DNA from: Mesotaenium endlicherianum | Lineage: Eukaryota; Streptophyta; Zygnematophyceae; Zygnematales; Mesotaeniaceae | DNA length: 62,389 bases | Reading direction: 5' to 3' | NCBI GenBank assembly: GCA_009602735.1 | Contig: WELA01005813.1 | Location: forward strand, 155,828 to 218,216 | Part shown: positions 46,592 to 58,600 of the stretch, piece after piece | How the letters are laid out: each line of letters starts with the position of its first letter | Position numbering within the stretch: position 1 is the stretch's first letter | The notes under the pieces: model-generated | The model's input: the letters and a program-made list of their open reading frames with translations, nothing else | The model's database searches: none | What the model was told of the DNA's origin: nothing | Made by a program: the position numbers and the translations under genes

Positions 46592-48557
46592 ATGCCATGC
46601 CATGCCCTGCCTCATCGTGCCCGACCCTCTGCCGCCTGTCCTGCCGTGCTGTTGTCTTCTTGTCATGCCGCCCTCGGCCAGCCTGGGCGAGCGGGTGAAG
46701 GTGCAGTGGAAGCTGACGAGCATCAAGAAGGGCCAGCAGGGCAGCCTCGAGCTCGAGTACGACACGCCAGATGGCAGCGTGAGCGTGGCCACCAAGTCCT
46801 TGCTGCTCACTACGCCCGCCTACGTGGCGGCTGATCTCCTGCGCTCCATCGCTGTGAGTCTCCTCGCTTCCCTTTCTCCTCGTTTCCCTGTCTCAAGTAT
46901 CTCCGGACCTGCAAGCATGTTGGGTCCCACATGGCCACAGGCCTCTTTGTTTGCCTCGCTGAGTGGATGCGCGGGAATGGCTGGGATGGCAGCCTAAGGC
47001 GGCAGCGGCGCTGGAGAAGTTCTACTACCCCCCGGTGGCAGCTGTCACTATCTCGTACCCGCGCTCCGCAATCCGCGAGGACCGCTTGACAGATGGCGAG
47101 CTCAAGGGTTTCGGGCAGCTGCACCCGCGCAGCCAGGGGCTAACAACACTTGGCACAATTTACAGCTCCTCGCTTTTCCCTGGGCGAGCCCCCAGCGACC
47201 GTGTGCTGCTGCTCAATTACATCGGGGGAGCGCTCAACACCGGCATCACCACCCAGGTACTAGTGCCAATATGTACATGCTCCTGGGCACGAGAGGAGTG
47301 GTCTTTTCAAGCTGGTAGCACTTGATAGCCCACTGAACCTGGTTGAGGCACAGGCGCACGCCAGAGCTTGGGTGAGAGCCATGCTGGGGAGTGTCCACCC
47401 TGACGTGTGCCAGGGCCGAACGGGAATTGGGGCCTTGGAGAGAGATGGAGGGGAGAGTGGTAGTTCCAACTGGGCACGGAAGATGCAGTGGGGACAGCAG
47501 TCAGCTGGCTCCATGCTGGCAATGCGGGGTTACATTGCGAGTCTGGTCTTGTGCCGATGCAGCAGCCAGCCGGCCAAGGGCGAGGAGGGCAAGGGAGAGG
47601 GGTGAAGAGTGACTGGGTTGCCTCTTCTTCTTCCACTCTTGAAAGCGGACAACAGCAAGGCAAGAGTGGTTCCCCTCACACTTTCTGCTTCTCTGCATGT
47701 TTCTTCCATGGCACGTCTGACAAGCACACCACAGGAGCCCAAGAGTGTGGGTATATGTGCCTCCTCAATATGAGGAAAGTATGGACAAAACACCACCACT
47801 TCGCACACGCCCATAAAGCTGGAAAGGGGGGCGGTGAGCGAAGTGGAGGATGTTCCAAGTAGAAGCACGGCAAAAGAACTGGAAAAGTGCACGTGCTCTG
47901 AAGGAGGCCCTCCCTTCCTCCCTTCCTCCTTTCGTCCCTGCTTCCCTCCCTCAATCCGTCTCACCCATCTGACTAACCTTCCTTATACCTCAGCGCCCTC
48001 GTGACCGCCCTCCTTCTCTTCCCTCTCAGTTTTCAGCGTGCAATTCTCCTTGTTCAAAGTACAAGCCCAACCCACAATTAAAAGCGCGAGGGGCCACATC
48101 TGCAAGGGTATGTTCTCAGGAAACGCCTAAGAAGGCAGTATGTCAGGTTCATGTACGCGTGCTGCGTATATACCGCTATGCTTACGCGTTGCTACAGTCA
48201 GTGCTGTATTGATGGAGTCAGTCTGCCGTGCTTGGGCTGCGTTTCTGCCATGTGGCGCAGGGAGAGGATAGCATCGTGGCGCAGGTAGACAAGGACCTGC
48301 GGAAAGTTCTGCTGAAGTCCGACGCACCTGCGCCCCGCAAGCACGGCGTGCGTGTGTGGCCACGCGCTATTCCCCAGTTCACCGTGGGACACTTGGACAC
48401 GCTGGAGGAGGCGCGCGCGGGCTTGCGCGAGGCCGGGCTTGACGGCATCGTGCTCGGAGGCAACTACGTGGCAGGCGTGGCCCTGGGGAAGTGCGTCGAG
48501 GGCGCGTACGAGAGCGCTGCAGAGTTGGCTGCGCTTCCCGCCATAGCCCGGCAATGA
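40988..48557 (+). CDS. PPOX: protoporphyrinogen oxidase, plastid type
   Basis: Eight exons join in phase: 40988-41485 (ATG), 42229-42414, 43556-43640, 44117-44264, 45945-46025, 46682-46853, 46993-47256 and 48261-48557 (TGA), giving 576 residues. The FAD enzyme oxidises protoporphyrinogen IX to protoporphyrin IX, the last step shared by haem and chlorophyll synthesis. A Ser/Thr/Arg-rich plastid transit peptide covers about the first 90 residues. Then come the dinucleotide-binding [17 protein letters not shown] (GGGISG at 103-108), [80 protein letters not shown] and the C-terminal [20 protein letters not shown]. The domain order and length fit plant PPO1. The introns contain a 68-N gap and microsatellites. 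Part of intron 4 plus exon 5 is duplicated near 52 kb. Confidence 0.95.
43045..43085. repeat. (CA)n microsatellite
   Basis: About 20 CA dinucleotides with one TA interruption, in the second PPOX intron. Confidence 0.95.
46485..46552. other. assembly gap (68 N) in a poly-C/CT tract
   Basis: N run in the fifth PPOX intron, flanked by C-runs on both sides and a (CT)n tract to 46591. Probably a failed read through simple sequence. Confidence 0.95.
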
Positions 48558-49624
48558 GCATCAATGGGGATGATTGGAGTTGTTTGTAATGTACGCTTCG
48601 ATTAACATAAGAGGTTTAATTTTCCCGCCAGTTGTAATTTTGTTAATTATTGTCCCAAACGAGTCTCATATCTTGCTTGTATTTTGTCTTATGTCCTAAG
48701 AATTGGTGCAGAGGCAATACTTGTACGCATGCTTCTCTTGAATATAATATCCTCAAGAAGAAGGTACAGGGCCGCCTGTCACAGGGGAGTCACCTTGTTG
48801 AGCATCACAATTGATCTTGGCGGTCCACAGTTTATCACAAAATTTGCGGACTGCATTTGAATGATGACACTTTTTCTAGGCACAAAAGACAGGAAAATAT
48901 TATCTAGATTGTTCAAGGCCATGACATGCCTAGAAGCACTTATGGTGCTTGCTAAAGGACCTCTTGATTTAACTGTTCGCCATACCCGTCAGCTCACTCA
49001 TTGTAAAATTGATCATGTGTTGTAAATTATGATACACTAATTGCAATGCAAATTAAGAGGCGTGGACGCTTAAGGACATACACATTTGTATCTAATATAC
49101 CACACTTAGTGCAAGCTTTTGCACTGTAGTCACAAGGTGCCTAAAAGCTTACAAATGATACGCATATTTGACCAGGTGGTAAACAAAAAATGGCAATAAG
49201 TAATGCGCAAACTTCGGGTGCTAGGCAACCTCTTCTTTTTCCGTGGAACGTGGATAAGTAAAAATTATAAAATGGTGTATTAAATATCAAGCAGTGACGT
49301 AAGCCAATCCATAATGTGAAACATCAAGAGTGCTCAAGTAAACTCTTGAACGTTGTGAGGTACATGGCAACTGTGTAGGGAATATGCCACGCACATGGGG
49401 AATCCACAAATTGGAACAAATTGAATAATGATCAATGGACTTGCAGAAATGCCAACGAAGGCTGTGCATGTATGCAAGGCGGAAAGACAGACCCACGAGA
49501 AGTCACGCAGATTGAGGCACCCGTCATGGAGGAGTAATAAAAAAAGACAGCGGGGTTAGAAGAAACACAGAGATGGAAGGCGCACACAATGAAAGGAAGC
49601 ACGAGAGTACGCGAAAAGAGACGG
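48558..49624. other. PPOX 3' flank, AT-rich
   Basis: Presumed PPOX 3' UTR and AT-rich spacer. No further feature is supported. Confidence 0.45.
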
Positions 49625-49965
49625 CAGGGGTACGTACAGATGGCAGCACAGGGGTTCAACGAGGAAAGAGACGAAGGGATACGCAGAAAGAGAGGGCAGG
49701 GTACGCGGAGAGGAAAGCTCAGGGGTACGCGGGAAGAGATGGCTGGGGTACGCGGAAATTGACGGTAGGGGTACGCGGAGAGGGAAGCTTAGGGGTACGC
49801 GGGAAGAGATGGCTGGGGTACGCGGAAAGAGACGGTAGGGGTACGCAGAGAGGGATGGCAGGGGTACGCAGGAAGAGATGGCAGGGGTACGCGAAAAGAG
49901 ATGATACGCGGAAAGGTATATCTGGGGGACGCAGAAAGAGATCGCAGGGGTACGCGAAAATTGAA
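49625..49965. repeat. minisatellite block 1, about 23-24-bp unit
   Basis: About fourteen variable copies of a unit like GGGGTACGCGGAAAGAGA plus five to six bases. It is head to tail with no constant spacers. It translates as an uninterrupted low-complexity frame, but this is a by-product of the period. Confidence 0.9.
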
Positions 49966-50625
49966 GCTTTGGGACATACCTGTCGAGACATATCGACAGA
50001 TATGTCTCAAAGCCAAGTTTGTGACATAGAATATATGCACTACATTTAAATTATAAGTTAATACAATATCCCGCTCAATTCTAGATAGCAAGCATCCTGC
50101 GCGTCAATCCTAGAACCCTTTTCCAAGTACTTAACATCGACAAGAGAATGTTACTATTCATTGCAGTGAGAATTGTAGAGTAGCTTGCTACAGTCCCACC
50201 CAACCCACCCTTAGGATACAAGACAGAATGCATGATAGGTATGTACAATGTATGTACAATGGATACTGTAGATGAAATGTATAATACAGAAGTATATGGA
50301 TGAATAAGTAGTACTTAGGCTAGAGAACAATAGAGGATCATATTATTAGGAAGGAGACCTCGCAAGTATGCGGAGCGGAGGAGAGAGAACAATATGAACA
50401 ATTAAGAGGAGGAATTATAGCCATGCGGAGGCGAGGAGACAGAAATGTCCTACCATGTCCTACATTCGTAAGGATGGGGGGGATATTATTCATATTGTTC
50501 TCTCTCCTCTGCGGAGGTACTTCTACTCCAATTCTTTCTATATTCAATTTAAGCCTCCTTCTCTCTATATTCGATTTTCAATTATTTTTTATATATATGC
50601 ATATATGATATATGTCACAACTAGA

Positions 50626-50830
50626 CGATAGGGGTACGCAGAAAGGTATATCTGGGGTACGCAGAAAGAGACGACAGGGGTATGCGAAAATGGTTATCAG
50701 GAGTATGCAGAAAGAGACGACAGGGGTACGCGGAGAGGGAAGCCCGGGGGTAGCACGTGGGAACGCTTAAAGGGAGCATTGGACAGCAGGGGTACGCGGG
50801 TATGCAATGAGAGATAGCAGGGGCCCGCAA
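50626..50830. repeat. minisatellite block 2, same unit
   Basis: Eight or so copies of the unit in block 1, more diverged. It begins with the same unusual sub-motif (AAAGGTATATCTGGGG) that occurs near the end of block 1. The two blocks are separated by about 660 bp of AT-rich DNA. Confidence 0.85.
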
Positions 50831-51949
50831 GAAGTTTCTAAAAGGGCAACGCAAAAAGGAATAGCAAGTGATAGCAGGCTATGCGCTTAAATTTTCTTTT
50901 ATCGTCAAACCCGGGGCTGATCCTGCGAGTAACTGCATGGTCATTGCTCCTCTGTACTCTTCAAGGTACGATGTCACAGGTGCGATGCTCGTGCATGGCC
51001 CGCAGGGGATGCAGAAAGTCTCCACTGTTGAAGCATCCCCGAAGAATAACTCGGCCTCCTCTTAGATTGGCTATGAGAAACTATTTGTGTATATTTTCTT
51101 TGTCTTTGTAGAGACGGAAGGGTTGACAGGGCAACTTGGACTAGGCCATGCATTTGGGGCAGAAGCTATGGCGGGCAGGTGTGAGATCGAGAAAGGGGGC
51201 AGGGCTTGGCAGGACCCCCACCGGTTGGCAGGGCAGGATCAGACAAGTGTCACCGTCTAGGACCACTTGGGCAAATTCATTTAGTTTGTTGCAATGCCCT
51301 GGGACGATCTTTGACCTTGTTGCAGGCCTGAGGGGGAGGGTGAGTGTGAGGGAGTGAGGCAGCTTCGTGCTCGGGACGTCGAGAGACACTGGAGGGTAGG
51401 TAGCACGGACATCACCCAGGGAGGACTCCTTTCCACCCCGCCCCCAAGCCCCTCCTGGCGCCCCCACATGGCAACCGCTGGCTGCTCGCAGCTGTACTGT
51501 GTGTCGCTGTCTTGCCAAGGGGTGTGGTAGCGCGCTCTGGTGCCAGACAAGTGAGATGCCTTCTGTGAACACGATCAATACCAGCCAGAGGGGGGAGAGG
51601 GACAAGCGGCAGGCATGCGGCGCAAAGGAGGGGGAAGGGGAGGCGTCCACGTGGTGGGTCACAGGGCCCGTCTTGTTTCATTGGCTACAAGAAGTGCAGG
51701 CCTGCAAGAAGAGTGCGTGTGGATGCCCGGCAGCTGAGCTCCTCTGCTGCCTGACTCGCCTCCGGAGCACCCCAGGCCCGAGATGGGGAAGGACAGAAGG
51801 GGATTTTTGTGGGAAGGCTGATCGCAAGAGGAGGGGGGGAGGAGGAGAGAACGCTAGAGGGGGAGCAGTGCGGGAGAGGTAGGAGAGCGTGAGGGAGGGA
51901 GAGTGAGAGGGGAGAGGCAGGGGGGAAAAAGGGTGGGTGGGTGACTGCC
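50831..51949. other. unassigned, increasingly GC-rich
   Basis: Short open frames only, for example 50868-51065 plus (FIVKPGADPASNCMVIAPLY), which I do not recognise. The right part merges into sequence resembling PPOX intron 4. Confidence 0.35.
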
Positions 51950-52650
51950 TGGTTTCCAGGTGGCGCGGTGTTTGGCCGCTTGCTTGGGGCGGTTGTGCCA
52001 GCGGGCTGACGCCGTCAGTTGAGCAGTTGAGACAGTGCCAGGTGGTGGCCCGTGACAAGGCCTCACTGAGGACTTGATGCAAACAGCGGCGGCTCAGCTT
52101 CGTATTGACAACCGCACGCAACTGTGGCCACCTGCCACCTGTCAGAGTGGGAACGCCTCAGCACTGCCTCGTGTGCGTCTAATATGTGACAGCTGCACCA
52201 GCAACAAACTTTGTAAAATCGTCGTGTCAACTGCCTGAGAGTGACAGAGAAAAGAGGGCACAAAAGGAGGGAAGGGGGCNGCAGATGCCTGCCTCGCTCC
52301 GGGGCGCGCGCACGGCTACGGCGGGTGGCTGGCTGGGCCGGGTGGCAATCCCAAAGAGTGATCTTGTGTGTGTGAGGGGGTGAGTCCCGACTGACAAAAC
52401 ACTGCTGCTCCTCCTCCTGCTGCTCTGCAGGTTGGCCCGGGGGGGCAGCCGGCGGGGACCATCTGCAGGGGCCCTCTGCACACACGCTGCCCCACCACCA
52501 CCCTCGCCACTGAGTGAGTGCGCGCGCTCTCCTCTCCTCTCCTCTCCTCTCCTCTCCTCTCCTCCCCTCTCCTCTCCTGTTTCCTCCTTTCCGGTGCATG
52601 CATGCTGCCAACACCCAACCTGGTGCGCAGCCGCCCACCCGCCACCCCCA
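51950..52650 (+). pseudogene. decayed duplicate of PPOX intron 4 and exon 5
   Basis: 51955-52170 resembles 45350-45580 in the fourth PPOX intron. Shared landmarks are GCGGTTGT, CAGTGCCAGGTGGTGG, GCCCGTGA and CACTTGCCACCTGTCA-like sequence. 52431-52513 resembles PPOX exon 5, including GGGGCAG, GGGGACC, CTCTGCACACACGCT and the following TGAGTGAGTGCGCGCG donor region. The exon copy has lost its frame (the [14 protein letters not shown] equivalent is not readable), so it is nonfunctional. It is in the same orientation as PPOX and about 6.5 kb downstream. Confidence 0.65.
52527..52578. repeat. (CTCTC)n microsatellite
   Basis: About nine TCTCC pentamers directly after the duplicated PPOX donor site. 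The original gene has only a short version at the same place (46040-46075). Confidence 0.9.
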
Positions 52651-55310
52651 TAACGTATCTGGCTGCACTTGTGTGTCGGGGTCAACGGCACTTGTGTGTG
52701 TCAGTCTACGAAGCTGCTTGATAGAGAGATGCTGCTCCTGCTTGCCTGTGATAGGCACACGAAGAACTTTCTTGTCCCCATCTTCACTGCCGCCGCCGCA
52801 AACATCCGTGCCGTAGAGAGCCCCACGGCTGCTCACCGCGTGACCTCGCCACGCCCGTTGTTATTTGCGGCTCTCTCTAGAGGTGTCATTGGGTGCGCGC
52901 TCTCTGCCCCCTCACATCCATTCCCCTCCCTTACGCCTCTGCCGCAGCTGCTTCTGCTGCCGCTGTTTGTGATTTCTGCTGCCGGTGCTGTCTGACCCTG
53001 AGGGGGGCAGCGGGCGGAGCAGGGAGAGTGATGAGGAGCGGAACCTGATGGGTGAGCGCGTGAGGGGCATGAGCGGGGCAGGTTTATGGAGGACAAGGAG
53101 GACGTGCAGTTGGCATGCGTGTACGCTTGAATCGTGGTCTGTCATCTTCGCCATGCGCCAGGTGGCAGCGCTGCGGACGCGGGAGGCGTGGCCGCTGCAC
53201 GTGCACATGGAGCAGCATTGGCGACGTGGCGTTCGTTTGCCAATTCGTGCGCACGTTTCTGCCGCACTCTGCTGAGGTGGGCACCAGCTTCCCGTGTTTC
53301 CCACAACCCCTGCAAGCTCCTTTGTTCTGACCGGCTCCGCCCTCTCCCTCTTGCCCGTGTGAGGCTGTGTGTGAGTCGTGTGACTGCTTGTTTGTGCCCT
53401 TCAGCAGAATCAAGTTTTTCAGATTTTTATGGACAGCTGGCGAATTCAAGAGCATGAGTTGCTCGCGCAATTCGCCGTTAGGCCCTGAAATGGAGAAGGG
53501 GGCGGAGGAAGGTGGAGTTTTTCTGAGTCCTATGAGTTCCTGTTGCTTTCTCGGGTTGCTGGGATCGTTAACTTGATTACAAAATTTCTTATGATATTGG
53601 AATCGTTAAAGACCAAACGTTAATTATTATTGTTGTCCAGAAGTGAAGGACTCAATTGATGGTAAACATTTTCTTCTTAAATTGTTGTAGTCGTTAAGAG
53701 AATGTTAGCCCTAGTATATCTGTGAAGATGTAGGCTTCATACAGTCGGCTAGTGACATTTTCTGATTGCGCCCACGCTTGGGCCGCTTCCAGTAAGAGCC
53801 TTTCCAATGCTTGCAGAATGTGTACGTAAGAAGCCAAATGTCAGGAGGTGATACTGAGTCTTGTTGATTTATTAAACCACAAAAATAGTGGGTTCCATCT
53901 CTCTTAGAAGCAGCAATGTTGCTGGCAGGTCGATGTCTGATGTGCCTGATCGGGGAGGAAAGCTCCTTCGTCAGTTGGATATGTACCTCAGTAAGATTTT
54001 GCTCGCCAGCATTTGTACATAGCCCAAACGCATCATCGACGGATGATCTTGACAAGCGCCTTTAAAGTACACATGCATGTCTCATCATTCTCTCACGAAT
54101 TCGTCAGAACCATGCACACATTGAAATTATGCATATGACATACTTTTATTTTTTGAGTTTGTATAGCAAAAATGACGTGTTATGTTGCCCAAAGGCTTCA
54201 TCCGCCTGAAGCGTCTCTTTAGAGTGCTTCGGCAGAAAGCTGTGCATCTACCAGTTGCCTGATCTGCAATGATACTGACTCACTCCAAGCGCCCTCCGCT
54301 CGCCACCCACTTCACGTAGGTGTGTTCGCACTTACCCTGCAACTCCTATGTCACCCACCAAGGCATTTATCTGCTCAGGAACTATATGCCTGAACCTTTC
54401 CTGATATGTCCTCCAGCTTCATAAGTAGCCTTTGCGCGGCACTCGTAGACAAATCTCACTGCGCTTACATTTTTAAACCCTGATGCTCCACGCAACTGTC
54501 TGGCGCCAAGTGGTGACAACCACACAGTTGCAATTGATAGATCAGGCAGCACCTACTTGACTAGCGGCCAGATTTTTCACCAAGCAGCAAGCTCACTAGG
54601 ACCTGCGGTCTACAAAGACCAAGCTGCCACTTGAATACAACTCAGAAGGACAACTAAGGAGAGATGGCGAGGAATTGTATGGGCACAGCACTTATTGGCA
54701 GCCTCCTTCCTCCTGCTGAAAGCAGCAGGAGCGGACGCTTGGGGAGAGGGGAGAAGAGGCACTAGTGGATTGAGTGCTCTGTTCTCCCGTCGCCCTGTGC
54801 CGGTGGAGCCTTATTTGGTACAATTCCAGGCCTCTGTCCCTGTCCCTGACCCTGTGGCCTGGTTGCCGCTCTTGTGCGCGTCTCCAACGATAAGCTCTCC
54901 ACTTCGCTGAAGATGCTTCCAGTGGTTTCTACACTCCATGGGAGAGGCTGGATCCCTGATCTCAATAACTTACTATTCGGTCCTAATCACCCCTAGCCCA
55001 CCTACTCCTACTCCTACCCCTACTTTTCCAACCTCTATACCCCTGAGGAGGGGCTCACGATGCGCCTCAGGCAAGCTGCCCAAGTCTGGCGACGTTTCTT
55101 GTGGCGAAGCGAGTGTATGAGCTGGAGATGGTATGCTCTGCGAGCTCTCTTATTGGTGCAAGGGGGGCCACGCGTGGCTGCTCCCCCTTGCGTAGGACCC
55201 GTGTGAAATAGCCCCGCGGCAGACACACTGCTTGCAGCTTGCTGCTTGTTGCACGTGCGTCGGGGTAGCTACAAAAAAGGTGGACCCTATTGAGCTGATA
55301 CGGGGCATAC

Positions 55311-55351
<41 letters not shown>

Positions 55352-55369
55352 GGGGAGGGGATTGTGCAG
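52651..55369. other. unassigned region
   Basis: GC-rich to about 53560, then mixed. Scattered short open frames (for example 52985-53275 plus) look partly coding but match nothing I recognise. 53580-54680 is AT-rich without features. Confidence 0.35.
55312..55355. repeat. (GA)n followed by poly-G
   Basis: GA repeats and a G-run end about 13 bp upstream of the acceptor of the RRP41-like exon. Confidence 0.95.
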
Positions 55370-55475
55370 GTGAAGTGCGAGTACAGCATGGCGGCGTTCA
55401 GCACGGGCGAGCGGAGGCGGCGCACCAAGGGCGACCGGCGCAGCACCGAGATCTCGCTCGTCATCCGCAACACCN
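55370..55475 (+). pseudogene. orphan exon of exosome subunit RRP41
   Basis: The sequence after the acceptor ATTGTGCAG reads VKCEYSMAAFSTGERRRR, then KGDRRSTEISLVIRNT, ending in an N and a possible donor GT at 55476. This is the highly conserved core of RRP41 (EXOSC4), an RNase PH-fold ring subunit of the RNA exosome that degrades and processes RNA. No preceding exon (expected start with a GLRLDGRR motif) or following exon (expected ILTQL, PRSQIDIYV) is visible within several kilobases, and the next gene on the right is on the other strand. Either the gene has very distant exons or this is a transposed or duplicated fragment. The frame is intact, so decay is not proven. Confidence 0.6.
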
Positions 55476-55697
55476 GTCCCATGGGTGCTCATGGACAACT
55501 TATTAGGTGCTCTCTGTCCCTCCCTCCCTGCCTTGTTCATGATCTCTTTATTACGATGTCACAAGCTGAGGCCGTCTCCCTCTGCCTCCTGCCCAGCCGC
55601 CCCCCCCTGATTCCTGCTCATCGCTGTTGTGTGCCGCTTGAATGTGTGAGCACATTTCTGCAAGGAAGAGCATGTGAGGTGCACCCCGTCCTCTGCT

Positions 55698-58600
55698 TCA
55701 GACAAACTGTGCCTGGGAGGCGGTGCCAGAGAAGGTGGTGAGGGCCCCCCCGCCGCGGCGCGTGTTGCTGTGGAAGAGGATGCCACTGTTAACCGTGCCG
55801 TCAATCGCGACAGATGTCACGTTCAGATTCTTCTCCCACACAAGGTCCCGGGCGCGGGAGAAGCCCGAGAAGGTCAGCGCCCCGACGCTCGCATCCGCCG
55901 GGAACTCAACGTAGTTGCCGCGGTACTCCTGGGCGATGACACTTGGCCCCGTGTAGTTTGCTGGCAGTGAGCCGCAGTCCGACACCTGGCCGATGGCCAG
56001 GCCGCTGCGCCCCACCTTGTTCTTCACCGCCTCGAAGTGCATCATGGGCACGATGGCGTTGTTGTGCGAGCAGACCTGCGGGTCGAGTCAAGAGCAATGC
56101 GAGGTGCGTCAGTGCTCAGTGCGGTGTGTCAGCGCTGCGGTTGAAGTGCTTCAATGTGTGCCATCTCCCCTCAGGTAGCAAGAGAGTTGTGAAAGTAAAT
56201 CTTGACGCACAGTGCAGCACAAGCGAAAGGAACAAAGCAGGGGACCAGAATCTCCCTCCGAGCACAAGGTGCAGCAAGCGACGCACGCAGGGAAAAAGGG
56301 GGGAGCACAGAATGCGCACCCAGTTGCGGAGCTGCGCCTGCGCAGTGGAGCCGGCGACCCCAAAGGAGTTGCCCGCCACAACGACGTCGTGCGAGGCGAA
56401 GAAGAACTGGAAGTTGGGGCACTCTTCCAGGTCGTTGTTGAGCCAGATCTGGCGCCCCATAAAGGTCTCAATGGTGACGTACGAAGTGGAGTCAGGCACC
56501 ACGTCCCACGCCTGGTCAATTTTGATGGACGACGACCCGCTGGCCCCCTGGGAAGAACAGAAGGCAAAGGAAGTGGATGTGAGACTGGAGAGGCGGCACT
56601 TGCCGTGAGAGATTCGTGTGTAGCTTAGAAGGTAGCAATAGTAAAGTCAAGGTCCAGTATCTGGAAAGTGCTCGAAAGAGTGTGATTGTGAATGTACTTT
56701 AAGATACACTGCATCATATATCAATCTGAGGCTAGTGCCTACGTCTTCAGAGACAGCAAATTTTGGCAGCAGATACTTCCCCATCACATGCGGTATTGGC
56801 ATTCGACTTGGGACACACAAGTCAGCTCCTCTCTTCGTTGCATCAGGCAAATTCCAAAAGCAGAACCGAATGTCCAGCGGTCCTGTGAAAACTAAGTGAT
56901 GCCGCGCAAAGAGCCAGTACCTGCACGAAGGTCCTCCACTGGCCGGCGCCTGTGCCGTCCACAATCATCACCACCGCTCCCGCATTCGTGGGATCCCAGC
57001 TCCCGGGAATGCTCGTGTTCATGGCGCCTTTTAGAGTCATGCTGGTGCCGGCCGTGCTGGAAATCGTGCCCCTGTACTCCCCGTTGAGGCCGTCAAACGT
57101 CATCCCCACGCTGATGTCGGGGACGGATGCCGGCTGCTCGCGGACGGCCACATTGTTGGCGTAGTAGAGGTCCCGGCTGTAGGGCGTGCTGTAGGCTGAC
57201 CATAGGACTCCCGGGTTGGAGTTGTCGACGGCCCACCCGTTGGCGTTGGTGTTGCCAAGCGTTGTGAGCGTGCAGCCGTCGACCACGACGGCCTGCATGG
57301 TGTCGAGCTTGAAGGGGTGCTGGCGCCACGAGACGGTCGAGTTGAGCACCGACAGGTAGCGGTGGTTCTGCGCAAACACGGGCGCGCCCTCGCTGTAGAT
57401 GTCGCAGTCGGCGATCTCAAAATTGTGCGAGTTTCACAGGCGCACACCGTACGTCCACGTCAGCTGGCTGTCCTGCTGGAACACAAAGTGGTTCAGCCGG
57501 ATGCTCACGTTGCGCACCCACCCGAATTCGTACGCATCGCGCACGTACACGCCCACGCCCGTGAAGTTCGCGCCGGCCACCATGGAGAGGTCCTGCACCG
57601 CCATCGTGGTCCTCAGGCTGGCATCCGTAGCTGTGCGGTTTGCGCGAATCAGCTGCTCGGTGGGCGCCACCACTGTCCAAGTCAGCACCGTCGCGCCCGG
57701 CCCGTCGCCCTTAAGCACTGTGTGGTGCGGCAGGATCAGCTCCTTGGTGAGCACGTAGCTGCCAGCTGGCACGTACAGGTAGCCCCCCCCGTTGCTGTAC
57801 AGGAGGCTGGTGGCGCTGGTGAAGAGGTCGTCGTGCGTCGGCATGGCCTTTGCTGCGGTGGCGTTGATCGTGACCGTGAGGTTGAGGTTTGTGAACCAGA
57901 CTGAGGACGAGGCCAGCACAGGGAACGTGGTCATGGAGCTGGTGACAAACGCGGAGTATTTGGTCCAGGCGGTGGGGCCCCCAAACCCGTTGTGCACGTA
58001 AAGCTCGTAGTTGCCAGGTGGCAGCGCCGCAGGCACGGGGAACTTCTGGTAGTATTCATTCCCGCAAGCGCTGGCAGCATTCACGCTGGCTTGCTCGGTG
58101 CCATTGAGCACGAAGGACAGCTTGGCCGTCAGCGAACCTCCTCCCACCACCGTGAGGGAGCGCCCGAAGACCTTGATGTACCCCCCCTGCGTGGCGCTGT
58201 CTCCAATGTCCCCGCTGACAAACCACACGTCCGGCTTGTTCACGTAGTTCCACTCGCTGGTCGTGGTGAGGTACGTCAGGTTGTAGGCGTACACTCCGGG
58301 GATGTAGGAGGCAGGCACCAGGAATTTGACGGACTTGGAGCTGGCCTGGTACGTGGGGGGAGTGGCGGGGGCTGCACCGCACTGGGGCTTGACACCTGCT
58401 GCCAGCGTGGGGTTGCCAGGTGCCGTATTCAGGAGCCTGCAGATGGAGACAGTGGTGCTGGTCCCCATGTAGCCGCCTGTCACAAGGACTGTCTCGTTAG
58501 AGTAGGAGGGCTGGGAATTCCAGAAGACCCTTGGAGGGGAGGCCGGGGAAGCTGGGGGAGGGGGGGAAGGGAGGGGGGGAGGTGGCGGGGGCGGTGCCAC

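Noticed and set aside
49625..49965. CRISPR-like regular array
   Set aside because: Units are head to tail without unique spacers, and the DNA is eukaryotic.
49573..50049. 158-codon open frame through the minisatellite
   Set aside because: The frame stays open because of the repeated unit; the product is a repetitive Arg/Gly string with no family signal.
52227..52836. Overlapping minus-strand frames of 110-257 codons
   Set aside because: They cross the decayed PPOX copy and a TCTCC repeat; low complexity and no conserved motif.
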